From Cannabis sativa (lineage: Eukaryota > Streptophyta > Magnoliopsida > Rosales > Cannabaceae), in contig NC_083610.1 of NCBI RefSeq assembly GCF_029168945.1, forward strand, positions 48,501,429 through 48,565,428: a stretch of 64,000 nt of DNA. The letters are read 5' to 3'. A program made the translations under genes and the position numbers. The notes beneath the pieces were generated by a model. The model searched no databases. It was given only the letters and a program-made list of their open reading frames with translations, and was not told where the DNA came from. Below, piece by piece: positions 51,175-63,754 of this stretch. Numbering within the stretch: position 1 is the first letter of the stretch; each line of letters begins with the position of its first letter.

Positions 51175-52700
51175 TGTAGATGTTGTTTTTTTTTTCTACA
51201 GAAATTAAACTTGTTTTTTTTTATTTAAACTACTGTTTGTTTTTTTTTTTTTTTGTTAAAAACTAATTATTTCATTAAAAGCAGCAGAAAAAAAAATCAG
51301 TTTCATCAACATCATCCCGAAGAAAAAAAAAATATAATCTAAAAATAATACAAACTTTAAAAATCAGTTTCATCAACATTAAAAGAAACTAATAATTTCA
51401 TTCAAAGAATAAAAAAAATAGTTTCATTATGTTATTACAAATTTTTTATTTTAAGTTACTTATTTATTATTTTGTTTCTAGGTTCGAAACTTACACTTAT
51501 ATTTTGTTTTTAATATTGGTATGCATGGTGTGCTGTTTTGATTATATTTTTTATCAGTATTTTTTTTTTTATGTATTTTTGTGTGTGTGTGTATTTTTTT
51601 TTATTTGATTGTCTGATGAAACTAGTTTCAATTAACTTTATTATTAACATTTATATTTTGTTATGATTTTTGATAGCGTTAAAACTAGTTTCACAGGTTT
51701 TAACTGTTCTATATGGGGTTGCTCAATTTTTATAATATTATTGTATTTTTTTTAGTTTGTATAAAAACCACTTTTATTATTGTATGATATTTGAACAACA
51801 TTTTGTATTTTATTTTAAATAATCAGTTTATGATACACATATTAATTATTTTATTATTTTCACAACTGGTTTTTTTAAGTAACAAGTTTTCATAACTGGT
51901 TTTTTTATTGTTGTTCATAATTGAGTTTTAAGTTTCAATTTTTTATTTGACTATTTCAAGAAACTGGTTTTTATTTGTTTGTTTTTATTTTGGTTGTTTT
52001 ACTAACTGGTTTCTCACATTCCACTATTTTTTTTTTGTTATTTTTTTATGGTTTTTATTGTATTTTTGTCTCTTTAATTTTCTATGTTTCTTTTTTTTTT
52101 CTCTTTGACTTTAATTTCTGCTCCTCTTTGTTATATTTGCTACACAATGTATGTTTAAATCAATTATATTTTTTGAGCAAGCAAATAAAAATTAAATATG
52201 CCAAAATAAAGAATGAAGTTAGAAGTTTGGTTATTAGGTATTGATATAAAATTTATATGTTCAAAACTGGTTTTTTAATTTAGTATCGTTTGTAAAAGTT
52301 TAGTCATTAGGCATTGTGTATTTTTCATTATGTTATTGATGAAACTATTTTTTTTTTTTTGCCTCTTTTAATGAAATAATTAAATCCTTTTAATATTGAT
52401 GAAACTGGTTCTTAAAGTTAATATCATTTTTAGATTGTAATTTTTTTCATTATCTTGTTGACGAAACTAGTTTTTTATTCTTTTAATGAAATTATTAGTT
52501 TCTTTCAATGTTTATGAAACTAGTTTTTAAAGTTTGTATTCTTTTTAAATTATGATTTTTTATATTTTTTTTTCATGATGATGTTGATGAAACTGGTTTT
52601 TTTTCTGCATTTTTTAATAAAATAATTAGTTTTTAATAAAAAAACAAATAGTAGTTTAAATAATAAAAAACGAGTTTAAATTCTGTAAAAAAAAAATAAG
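51175..52700. mobile_element. Long inverted-repeat (foldback-like) element, ends uncertain
   Basis: The arm at about 51175-51430 is the inverted complement of about 52435-52700. Matched words include CAGTTTCATCAACATCATC versus GATGATGTTGATGAAACTG, and TTTAAACTACTGTTTG versus CAAATAGTAGTTTAAA. The loop holds about a dozen GAAACTGGTTTTT-like words. There is no coding sequence. Similarity may extend outward to about 51020 and 53380. The superfamily is not assigned. Confidence 0.55.
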
Positions 52701-52810
52701 ATAAAAAAATGTACACTTATTATATATATTTATATAGTTTGAGAAAAAAAATTAAAATGAAAAAAGAGAGACACAAAGAGAAATTAGAAAAAAAATAAAA
52801 AAAAAAACAA

Positions 52811-52812
<2 letters not shown>

Positions 52813-52880
<68 letters not shown>
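52813..52880. repeat. (AG)n microsatellite
   Basis: An uninterrupted AG dinucleotide run of about 34 units. Confidence 0.95.
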
Positions 52881-52885
<5 letters not shown>

Positions 52886-53514
52886 AAAAGAAAAAAAAAG
52901 AAAGTCAGAACTGACTTATAAAAAATGAAAAGAAAAAAGAGAGCTAAAATTGACTAAACAATATATAAAAAAGATAAAAATAAATAAATTAAAAAAAAAA
53001 CTTTTTAAAACTTTAATAAGTAAAAAACAGTAAAAAAGGAAAAAAAAAATTAAGAAAAGTATAAATATAAAAATTTCTTTGTCAAATTATAAATGTAATG
53101 TTTGAAAAAAAAAAAGTTAGTATTTAGTGTAAATTTTTCAAATAGAAAGAAACTCTAAAATATAAATGTAAAATAAACTAAAAAAAAAATAAAACTAATT
53201 AAGTTGGAAGCAAAAACATAAAATATGGGTTTGGATAATAGGTTTATAAAAATATGACATATCAAATACCATAACAAGTTTTAAATGTGAAAAAATGTCA
53301 TAGAAAAGTAGCAAACCTATAAATGTCATATTTTTATAATTTTTTTACAAAATCCCATATTTAATATAATTTTCACAAAAAATACAAATGGGCTGAGGGA
53401 AGAAGCTAGTTATATTACATTAAATGGATATGGACTAACATTGTACAAATGGGCTGGGTGATCCTGTTTTCCTCAGTATTACTATCTAGGCCCAAATACT
53501 AATTATCATCCAAA
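52881..53514. other. AT-rich non-coding DNA
   Basis: A-rich low-complexity sequence without open frames. TATGACAT and CCCATATTTAATAT words near 53250-53380 mirror words near 51000-51060. Confidence 0.5.
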
Positions 53515-53665
53515 AAAACTACTAATTGGTATTGAAATATTTAGTTTAACTACTAATCATTATCCAAAAGAGTATTAGTTAGTATCTAAACGTTTGGTTT
53601 AACTATTAATTGTTATTAAAAAAACACTACTAATTAGTATTAAATTTGGGTTAACTGCTACCAAG
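53515..53665. repeat. Degenerate tandem repeat, about 60-bp unit, 2.5 copies
   Basis: The phrase AACTACTAATTGGTATTG and variants (TTAGTTAGTATC, CTAATTAGTATTAAAT) recur at about 53518, 53570 and 53628, each followed by a TTTGGTTTAACTA-like segment. Confidence 0.6.
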
Positions 53666-54159
53666 TAGTACCTAATGCCTAATGGGTCCATTTTTTTCTC
53701 TACTCATGTTGAGGGAAAGCTTGTATAATCTTTTAACTTGATGTAAAGCTGGTATTAATTGTAGGATTTTTATTAGCAAAATTATATATAAGGGATGTAA
53801 TTTTATTTTATTTATTAACTTCTGTCATATATTTTTATGGGGTTTTTTCTATTTTGGGTTAAAATTACCTTAAATAAACATTTATACTACCATAAGCAAA
53901 AATAAACATTTATATTGTTTATTAATTTCAAATATACTATTTTCAAAGTTTCTTATTTACAAAAATACACTTGAAAACTCCTCCAGATGCGCAAGAAGAT
54001 GTGTGACACACATGTGGTTATGTGGGCGAGTGAGACTCACACGCGAGTGAGGGACAAAGCATTCAGACTTGCCTGACGCTTACAAACTGTAGCGTCAGAA
54101 AGCAGCAGTGGTTGCCACGTGGTGAATTCGGACAAATGAATTTTGACGTATAAGGCTTC
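53666..54159. other. Non-coding DNA with a short GC-richer block
   Basis: Mostly AT-rich. The block at about 53985-54130 is richer in GC, with GTGTGACACACATGTGG and CACACGCGAGTGAG words. No gene is recognised. Confidence 0.5.
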
Positions 54160-55500
54160 TTTTCTCAGTGCAAAACAACTAAACAACAACACAAAAACAA
54201 CTAGAAAACAACTTAACCATAACATATAAATCAATTAAAGTTTATCATATTGCAAACAAAAATAAATTTATAAGACAAAAACTTCAAAAAATACAATACG
54301 GAAATAACTTAATAGCAACGAATAAACAACACGATAACAATTTTATTTTAATATAAAAATTAATTGAGCATCAACACTTACGCAAAGTTAAAAAATTAAA
54401 TAAAAACAACACACAAATAAAAAAAAATATACATTTATTTCTCTTAGTTAAACAACTAAATAACAACAAAAAAATAACTGCATAAACTCCACTACAATAT
54501 GCAAATTACATAGCCATAAAAATAACTCTAAAAAAGTAAAAAACATTACTAATGTATAAAATAAAATAAACATGTGTAAATATTCATTTTTATTTGGTTG
54601 AATAACTAAATAACAACAAATAAATAACTGCATAACAACTTACTATAATATGCAAGTTAAATGGGCATGAAAACAACTTCATAAATTACATTAGATCTAA
54701 GAAAAAAATACACAAATAATCTATAAAATAAATTTAAAAACAACTACATAACACTTGTACACCAACTTAAAAATATATCTACACATTAAAAAAATAAATA
54801 TATACTCATTTTTCTTTTTGTTAAACAACCTAATAGCAACGAATAAACAACACAATAACAATTCTATTTTAACATAAAAATCAATTGTACATCAACTAGT
54901 AGTGTATAAAATATGAAAGAAACCAACAAACAACAAAAAGTATGAACCATGAAAAACTAAAACATAAACTATTTTTCTCTTGATTGAACAATTATATATG
55001 AAAAAATAAAATAACTAGATAACAACTTCATATTAATACGTAAATTAATTAATTAACAACGCATTCCATTAACTCAAAAGAAATTCAAAAATTACTGATA
55101 AATAATCTTTAAGAAAAAAAGTAAAAGAAACTACAAGATACTAGTGCATTAACTTAAAAAAATTATATACCCATAAAAAAGTAAACATATATTCATTTAA
55201 TTTTTTTACGTAGTTAAACAACTAAATAACAACGAACAAATAATTAGATAACAACCATATTCTAATATGAAAAGTTATTAGACGTCAACATGTGGTGTTA
55301 ACTTGAAAAACACAAATAATCTTAGAAAAATAACACAACAACAATCTTTATATATGTTTCCGTGTAAAATTAAACATATATATATATATATTTAGTTTTT
55401 CTTAATTGAACAACTAAATAACAATAAATAAATAAATATATAATAACTCCACTGTAACAGAATATTTAAATAGCATCATAAAATAACTCCAAATACACTG
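54160..55500. repeat. Degenerate tandem array of AACAACTAAATAACAAC units
   Basis: The unit core TAAATAACAACGAATAAATAA followed by a TAACAACTC...AATATG segment recurs at about 54305, 54450, 54605, 54835, 55205 and 55405. Spacing is about 150-370 bp. Two copies (54305 and 54830) match over about 65 bp. No coding potential. Confidence 0.6.
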
Positions 55501-57192
55501 CTCAATCATTAATTCATGTATAGTGGCTTCAACTTTCTTAAAAGACTTTAAAACATTTTCTTGTACACTTTCAATGTTTGCAACTCACTTCATTCTACCA
55601 AAGGAATAGAAATGAACAACAAGTCTATTCTGATCAACTTTGAAGTTCATCATCACTAGAAATTAAGTCCTGCAGCAGTTAAAACAGCATCAAAACAACA
55701 TTAAACAAACTATAAAACAACTTTCTGCTATGATTTTTTTTTCAAATGAATGAACAACAATCAGAGAACATTTCAAACAAGACAAATTAAAAAAGCAAAT
55801 TATAAACCTTGACAATATTTTTCTTTGAAAGCTTCAACTTGTCAACAACGTCAGAGGTCTTATCATGCATCTAAAAATATTAGGATGACAAAATTAATAA
55901 AACAATGAACCAATAAAAATACGATTAATAGCTATATAATACTACAATGTATCATGTACCGAACAACATTAAAACAACAATATAACAACTAAAAAATAAT
56001 GTAATTTATAAAATTTAATACACATGCAACTAAAACAATTCCAATTCAAATTCAAATACAATTGATAAATGTAAGACGTAGCCTAATGATCTAGCTTTTT
56101 AAAAAAACTTAAGAACCTTAGAATAAGAATCGTATAATAATTAAATTAAAACTAAAAAATAACTAATTAGAAATAGAAAAAAATGAGAGACATAAACCAT
56201 TTAAGATTGAACAATTCTTCTAACTAAATACATCAGAAAAAAAAAATTATAAACATAACAAAACAAGTCTTTGAAACTAGATAAAGACAACAAAAACTAA
56301 TACATTAATCTTTAAAGTTGCAACCTCATCATCATTACCTCACATTTTTCCTTGAAAAGCCTCTTCAATGGATGACTTGGTGAAACAGCAACAATAAAAA
56401 AATTAAAAGATGAAACAACTATAAAACAACTTATAAACAACGTTAAATCAACGTAACCATTAAAATATTTAGATAAAATTTTTGATTCATAAAAAAGATA
56501 AAATATAGATCAACAAAAGTAATATCTAAACAATACCACGAAAATGCTAACTTAAAGTTGAAATAAAATTACATTTGAATGTGCTTTATTCCTTTAAGCT
56601 AGTAAAGAATTCTCTTGGGCATTTCATCAAACACCTAGCAAGTGTACTTTTATATGTATATATATAAGAACTCAACTAACAGAATAAGAACAAAATTCCT
56701 AAAATCTGTAAGAAAAATAGAAAAATCAATAATAAATAAGCAAATAAACAACAAACTCTTATAAAAACTATCAAATCCAAACTTTTATTTTTGTAATTTT
56801 AACAAAATGAAAAGAAGAAGAAGAAGAAGAAGACCTTACAAACATCGATTGAACGACAATGGTGGCTTGAGAAGAGGCTTTGCGTGATGACGAGAAGCTA
56901 CACATGGTGATTGTGCGAAGACGAGTGTGAAAGCTCGATAAGCTTGATGAGAGAGAGTAAGAGATGACTTGTTGAACCCAGATCTGAATGAGGTTAGATA
57001 TGAGGAAGAAGAACAAAAGGTAAATATGTAATTATAAAACTTTAAAAAAGTATTAAAGAAAATTTTAAAAAGTAAAAATGTTAAAAATTAGAAAGAATAA
57101 TATAAATGTTAAAAATTGGTCAAAATAATCATTTCCTGTAAAAATTCCTATTTTTATTTAGAAAAACTTGTCATATATAATAATAAATTTTA
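55501..57192. other. Unassigned AT-rich DNA
   Basis: No supported gene. A mixed-composition stretch at about 56800-57010, with a GAAGAAGAAG run and CGATTGAACGAC, gives an 81-codon minus frame of low-complexity Ser that I do not accept as a protein. Confidence 0.5.
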
Positions 57193-57592
57193 AGCTAATT
57201 AGAATTTTTACTCCCTGAACTTTGACATGTACCAAATCATGGTCCCTGAACTTTTAAGGTCGTTAAAAATACACCCTGAACTATTGAGATTGTTGGATTT
57301 AAGAACTTTTGTCTAATTTCATTCAATTTTACTATTTCAGTGATTGTTTATGTACTAAACCATGCTCCCCAGACTTTGATATCTACCAAATCATGCCCCT
57401 CAAACTTTGACACGTACTAAATTATGGCCCCTGAACTTTGATCCATGTTAGACTTTTTTACTAAAATTGGAAAAAAAAAATCCTTAATCCAACAATCTCA
57501 ATAGTTTAGGGGGCATTTTTAACGACCTTAAAAGTTCAGAAGACATGATTTAGTACATGTCAAAGTTCAGGGAGCAAAATTCCTAATTAGCC
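57193..57592. mobile_element. TIR-MITE of 400 bp (Mutator- or hAT-like)
   Basis: Terminal inverted repeats of about 110 bp: the left begins AGCTAATTAGAATTTTTACT; the right, reversed, begins GGCTAATTAGGAATTTTGCT. Both continue through CCCTGAACTTTGACATGTAC and an AACGACCTTAAAAGTTCAG-like segment. The flanks TAAATTTTA and AAAATTTTA agree at 8 of 9 bases, compatible with a 9-bp (Mutator) or 8-bp (hAT) duplication. Confidence 0.75.
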
Positions 57593-57601
57593 AAAATTTT
57601 A

Positions 57602-58579
57602 TAAGTTGGTTATATTATTTTCTTACTAATATATTTGTTAATTACTTTCTCCTTCTGCGTAGAGTTCCCAATAACTATATTCATATAATAATGATAGCTT
57701 TTTAATTGGGCCCAATAACTATATTGCCTAAAGTAAAATATACACAAAATATGGGGGAAAATTATAATTATTTACACCACATACTAAAATTTTCAATTTT
57801 TTCACTGTGAGGTAGATTTTTTTTCAAAAATACTGTATTTTTGAAAAACATATTGTGTACTGTGTTAAGTTTTCACTGCTGTTCTACGGTTGTTTTTTTA
57901 GTTATTCCACTGTTGTTTTTAGTTGTTCTGTTTTGTGTTCCACTGTTGTTTTATAAAAACACAGTATTTTTGAAGAAAAATTCGTATGACAGTATTTTTG
58001 TAATAAAAATTAACCCAAATTCTAATATTTTTGTAAGTTTTCCAAGAAATTAAGTGTTAAAACCCCTTGCCTAAAGTGTACTATTGGGCATAATAAATTA
58101 ATAACGATTATTTAAATAATAGTTAAATTTCTTCTCTTTTAGGCCTTGTGTAGAAGTTAGGGGGTCATTGTAGTGAGTACGATATACTGAATTCAACCCT
58201 CATCCACACTAGTAACCCCAGTTATGAAGACCCATTTGCATTGTTTAAATAATTGTATTATGATTAATTATATTAGTTTAACCTAATTAAAATTAAACAT
58301 AATTAATTCTAATAATATTTGTAATTTATTTTTCAACGGATTATTTTAAGAATTAATTTAGAAACTTTAGATTTAGTTAATAAAATAAATTTTAGATAAT
58401 TAATTTCTAAATAAATTAATTTGTATTTTTTTTTAGTATTTAATTAAATAAAAAATTAATATTTAAGTGAAATTTTTTGAAAAAAAAAATTGTGACCTTA
58501 AATATAGATTAATTTTTGTAACATTTAATTAAATAGAAAGAATATATTTAAGATAAAAATTAATTTAATTATATAGATC
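57602..58579. other. AT-rich non-coding DNA
   Basis: Nothing coding. ACTGTTGTTTTT and CAGTATTTTTG words repeat at about 57830-57985. Confidence 0.5.
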
Positions 58580-58609
58580 AACTTAAATTAGTAAGGCATC
58601 CTAAGGGTA

Positions 58610-60600
58610 GAACCATCATTAGCTGGAATCCATTGATGTTTATTGTGAATATTCTTTATTGTACTAGCCAAATAATACACCTTGAAGTTGAGACACTACG
58701 AGGGAGTAATCGGTTATTTACCACATTTGTATATGCTTTTAATGAAGAAAATGGAAGAGAGGTATTGTGGATAGACATGATAACATTAGCTAAGGGTATA
58801 CATGGACCTTGGTTAGTGTTGGGGGACTTTAACGACATACTGAGCCTAGAAGAAAGAGTGGGGAATAGAGTCAAAAGCACTAAATTGACAAGTTTCAAGG
58901 ATTGTATAACCGAATGCAAGTTGGACGATGTTAAATACTCGGGCAGCTACTTTACTTGGAATAATAAGTAAGGAGAAGGTGACAGAATTTACTCTAAAGT
59001 AGACAGAATTATGGCGAATCAAGCATGGCTAGAGCACTACGTAAATGCAGAAGCTGTCATTTTAACGGAAGGTCAATTTGATCATTGTCTTGCGGTTTTG
59101 TCAGTCTATCCTCACCTGAAGATTGGGAAAAAACATTTCAGATTTTTCAAATTTTGGCAGCAAACTAAAGGCATTGTGGAGCTGATTTCCAAGGCTTAGA
59201 ATGAAAGAGTACAAGGCACTCACATGTTTAAGCTAATTGCTAAGCTTAAAATATCGAAGAAAGAGATTAGAGTTTTTAATTGGACTAAGGTAGGGGACAT
59301 TGTTGCCGAAGAAATCAAAGCTCAAAGTTTTTTGAAAACCTGTCAAGAAAGCTTACAAAGAGATCCTCTTAACAATAAACTCATCCATGATGAGAGAATG
59401 ATTAATGAGCAATATAAGGAAACTCATAGTAAATATCTTTCCTTTCTTGCTCAAAAAGCCAAGACACATTAGCTAAAAGATGGTGACGCTAATACTTCAA
59501 TCTTCCATGCTAGCATTAGAGCAAGAAGACATGAGAATAGAATTTTCTCCATTAAAGATATGGCTGGAAATCGGATTAGTGATCCATCCAAAGTTAGTGA
59601 TGCTTTTCTCGATTTTTACACACAACTTTTGGGGACCAAAATGGAGGATAGGAAGACTTTGTTGAGAAGTGTCATCTCGGCTAGATCTACTTTAAATGCT
59701 CATCAGAAAGCTCTCCTCAGCAAACAATATTCAAATGGAGAAGTGAAGATGGCAGCGTTTTCAATACCTGGGCAGAAAGCACTAGGTCCAGATGGCTTCA
59801 ATAGCTATGTCTTGCAAGATAATTGGAACATTGTGGGAAGTGATTTATCTGAAGCTCTACTATCTTTCCTGAACACAGGGAAGCTACTCAAGGAGATCAA
59901 TGCTACAACAATAACAATGATTGTGAAGTCCAACTGTCCTGAAAATGTAAGTGATTTCAGACCTATCTCTTATTGTAATGTAGTTTATAAAATTGCAACA
60001 ATAAAGATCTGTTCTCGCTTAATAAATATCCTTCCTTCAATCATTGCTCAAAATCAGGGAGGCTTTGTACAAGGGAGATTTATAGCCTACAACATTCTAA
60101 TATGCCAAGATCTAGGTCGGCATTATGAGAGGAAAAATGCCAAGGCGAATTGCATGCTGAAATTAGATTTAAGGAAAGCATACGACACAATAGAGTGGGA
60201 CTTCCTAGAGGAGATGTTACAAGCTTTTGACTTCCCGACAAGCTTCATCAAACTAATCATGGTATGTATTCGCACTCCAAGATTTAGTATTCTTCTTAAT
60301 GGATCTTTACATGGTTTCTTTAAAGCAAAGGGGGGTCTAAGACAAGGAGATCATTTGTTCCCTCTTTTATTTATTTTGGGTATGGAATACCTTTCCCGAA
60401 TCATGGTAAAGATTGGAAAGAAGAATGACTTTCAGTTTCATGAAGGATGCAATGATCTTCAATTGAATCACTTGAGCTTCGCAGATGATGTATCACTCTT
60501 TTGTCATGGGGATTTCAAATCCATCTATCTCTTACTCCAAGGTCTTAAGTTGTTTGCGAAGACTTTGGGGCTACAACCAAGTGATTCCAAATCAGCTTTT
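58610..60600 (+). pseudogene. L1 ORF2: endonuclease end and reverse transcriptase
   Basis: The endonuclease tail has LVLGDFNDILS (58815-58845) and SYFTWNNK at about 58945. A linker is broken by stops at about 58971, 59199 and 59472. An open frame at 59560-60624 holds the [56 protein letters not shown] and the catalytic FADDVSLF (about 60478-60500). RT copies LINE RNA at the nicked target. The RT core is intact as read, up to the LTR insertion at 60601. Confidence 0.92.
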
Positions 60601-62487
60601 TGTTGGGTTTTATGCCCTAAATAAAACTCCATTTTAATGTAATCTATTTTATTTAACATCAATAAAGAAACAGAAGTATTTTTCATTCATTTGTGTATGT
60701 TTTGGTTCACTTTATCAATTGCTTGCCTATTTGATTTATAAATTCATCTTAAACCCTTTTCACATACTTGATCCTGTTTATTGTGTTGTCATCACTTTGG
60801 AAAGTAAACATGACTATGTGAATAAAGTTTCCTAGATTTATCAGACACAGGGTTTTACTGATATGATAATCTACAACAAGAGTTTACTTGCATTTGGAGA
60901 AATGCTATCTTCTTTCCAGAACATTGGTTAAAGTAAAGCTCAGGTTGGATGCATGGAGTATGCATCGGAAGGGACCGATATTGAACTTTGACTTAGATTT
61001 AATTAAACTTACCGTAAAATCTATTCAAGTCAATATCGCCAAGTTGATCCTAGATCAAATGTTCTCAATCCTGTTATGATTAGGCTCAATCTTGAAAGGA
61101 TATACGTGTTCTTTGATTTGTTAGTTAAGCCTACTTTTAGGTCAGGGTGATACGTACATTTTGGGAACACGGTAGTGCAATTGAGTGGGAGCGCTAGCAT
61201 AAACATGGAATCTATAGCTTCTATCTGGCAAATAGTAAGCAAAGGATGATCTCCTTCGAGCTTGACCAAACGAACATAAATGGTGGAGTACTCATTTCAC
61301 ATAAGCTGAAATATCATTTATACGGGGTCAAGTGTTTTAAGGATAAAATACATAGTAGGGTGTTACGGTAATCTAATCCCTTTACAGTGTAGATCATTCA
61401 TATAGAGGATCATTGATCACATTAGGATTATAACAATGGATAACTAATGATGTGTCTATATGGTGGAACATATAGAGCATTCTATATACTGAGAGTGCAA
61501 TTCTAAGTTCTATACGTGGATTCAACGAAGAATTAATAAGTTAGTGAATTTTAGTGTTAAATTCTTGATCTACTTATTGGAACCTCGGTTATATAGACTC
61601 ATGGTCCCCGCACTAGTTGAGATAATATTGTTTGTAAGACTCATGTAATTGGTTTTGATTAATCAATTATAATTCTCAAATTAGACTATGTCTATTTGTG
61701 AAATTTTCACTAAGTAAGGGCGAAATTGTAAAGAAAGAGTTTTTAGGGGCATATTTGTTAATTATGATACTTTGTATGGTTCAATTAATAAATATGATAA
61801 ATGAAAATATTATTTAATAATTATTTATAGTTATTAAATAGTTAGAATTGGCATTTAAATGGTTGAATTAGAAAATTGGTGTTTTTGAGAAAATCAGATA
61901 CAAAAGTGTTAAAATTGCAAAATTGCAAAAAGCAAGGCCCAAACCCAATAAGCCATGGCTGGCCACTTTTGTAGGCAATTTAAACTGATATTTTCATTAT
62001 TTTAATGCCAAATAATTCAAACCTAACCCTAGTGGAATGCTATAAATAGATAGTGAAGGCTTCAGGAAAATTACACTTCTGATTCAGAAAACCTGAGCTT
62101 TCTCTCTCTACCTTGGCCGCCACCCTCTTTCTCTCTTCTTCCTTGATAATTTCGAAACCCTTAGTGATTAGAGTAGTGCCCACACACAGCAAGCAATACC
62201 TCAATCATAGTGAGGAAGATCGTGAAGAAAGATCATCAGCAAAGGAGTTTCAGCATCAAAGATTCAGAGAAAGAGATCCAAGTTCAGATCTTGATAATAC
62301 TCTGCTACAGAAAGGATACAAGGGTTAGAGATCTGAACGGAAGGAGTCATTTAATTCCGCTGCACCCAATGTAAGGTTTCTTAAACTTTATATGTGTTTA
62401 TTTCATCGTTTTAGAAAGTTCATATTTAAGGTGTTAATAAACATACTTGTGAGTAGATCTAAGATCCTCGTAAAATAATTTCCAACA
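60601..62487 (+). mobile_element. Copia-A solo LTR inside the L1
   Basis: A complete LTR (TGTTGGGTTTTATGCCC ... TTCCAACA, 1887 bp) with target duplication CTTTT at 60596-60600 and 62488-62492 and no internal region. It is the product of recombination between the two LTRs of a former full element. Its TATAAATA box is at 62041-62048. It splits the L1 RT frame. Confidence 0.95.
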
Positions 62488-62492
62488 CTTTT

Positions 62493-63369
62493 TACTTCAG
62501 CGGGATGGATGATTTTGAAATCCAAAGAATGCTAAATGCTTCGGGTTTTACAAGAAGCAAACTGCCATTTAGATGTCTTGGCATTCTCATTGCTGCTAAG
62601 AGACTTTCAAGTGCTGAATCTAAAATTTTGGTAGAAAAGATGACGAAAAGAATCAACATTTGGAGCTCAAGAAACATCTCATTTGCGGGTAGAGTTACCT
62701 TGATTAACTCTGCATTGATCTCTATTCACACATACTAGGCACAGATCATGATTCTATCTAAAAAGCTCTTGAAAAAAGTTAATAGCGTGTGTAGGGCATT
62801 CCTTTGGAAAGGCAATTCAGAATAGCAGGCCCAAGTTGTGTAAGCCAAAAAAAGAAGGGAGACTCGGCTTTAGGAATATTATAACTTGGAACACAGTTGC
62901 AATTGAGAAATATGTTTGGGCAATCTCATCCAAACAAGATAATCTATGGGTGAGATGGATACATAGCGTGCTCTTAAAAGGAAGAGATTGGTGGGATTAC
63001 AAAGTCCCACCCTCGGGGAGTTGGTATTTGAAGCGTATTGTGGCTGTCAAGGATCAACTCAAAGACATCAACCTCCAGCCACTTATAACAAGTACATACA
63101 ACATTAATAAAGTTTATCAAATGATGGTTGGAAACCAACCAAAGGTCCATTGGGCGGATGTTGTTTGGAATAGACTCAATGTACCGAAGCATAGTTTTAT
63201 TCTATGGTTATCGGTGCTAAATCGTCTCCAAACGAGGACTAGACTGAAAAAGTTTAATGTGGTGATGGATACAAAATATGTAATATGTGAGAAGCATGAG
63301 GAATCAATTGAACACTTATTTTTTGAGTGTACTTTTAGCTTGAAATGTCTAATAGAAATCAAAAATTGA
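62493..63369 (+). pseudogene. L1 ORF2 C-terminal part with zf-RVT domain
   Basis: It continues the RT thumb region (KLPFRCLGILI, NIWSSRNISFAGRVTLINSAL) from before the solo LTR. Stops occur at about 62738 and 62823. An open frame from 62836 carries CKPKKEGRLGFRN and a zf-RVT-type domain: VWNRLNVPKHSFILWLSVLN, RTRLKKF, then CEKHEESIEHLFFEC (about 63140-63345). The frame ends at 63369 near the element's 3' untranslated tail. Confidence 0.88.
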
Positions 63370-63754
63370 CTAGCATAGAGTACAAGAGCAGGTAGCATTT
63401 CACATCTCTTCAGGTGGCTGGCCCGATCAAAGCTTTCAAAAAGTCGAAGGAGGGTGATGGCTGCTACCATCACAGCATTGATTTACCAACTATGTCAAAA
63501 CCGAAATGAAAGCTAGTGGAATTCAAAGTGTTATACAGTTGATACAATTGTAAAAAGAATGAAAATGATGTCAAATATAGAAGTAGATTATTTTTTGACA
63601 AAAAAAAAAAGTTAGTAAGGAGGATAAGAGGTGGATTGAATTGTTGTAGGTAGATTGATTTTTTAAAACTAAAGATGGATAGGTTGTAAAGATATTTGAT
63701 GCAATACAAAACTTCTCTGATTTATCAAAAAAAAAAAAAAACTTAAATTAGTAA

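Larger units (their letters stand above)
58595..63739 (+). mobile_element. 5'-truncated L1 LINE
   Basis: A 15-bp target duplication, AACTTAAATTAGTAA, lies at 58580-58594 and 63740-63754. The 3' end is a poly-A tail at 63727-63740. The element begins inside the ORF2 endonuclease, so it is truncated. Without the solo LTR inserted at 60601 it is about 3.25 kb long. Confidence 0.92.

Noticed and set aside
56771..57016. 81-codon minus frame rich in Ser
   Set aside because: Low complexity from a GAA repeat, no homologous domain, and no neighbouring exons found.
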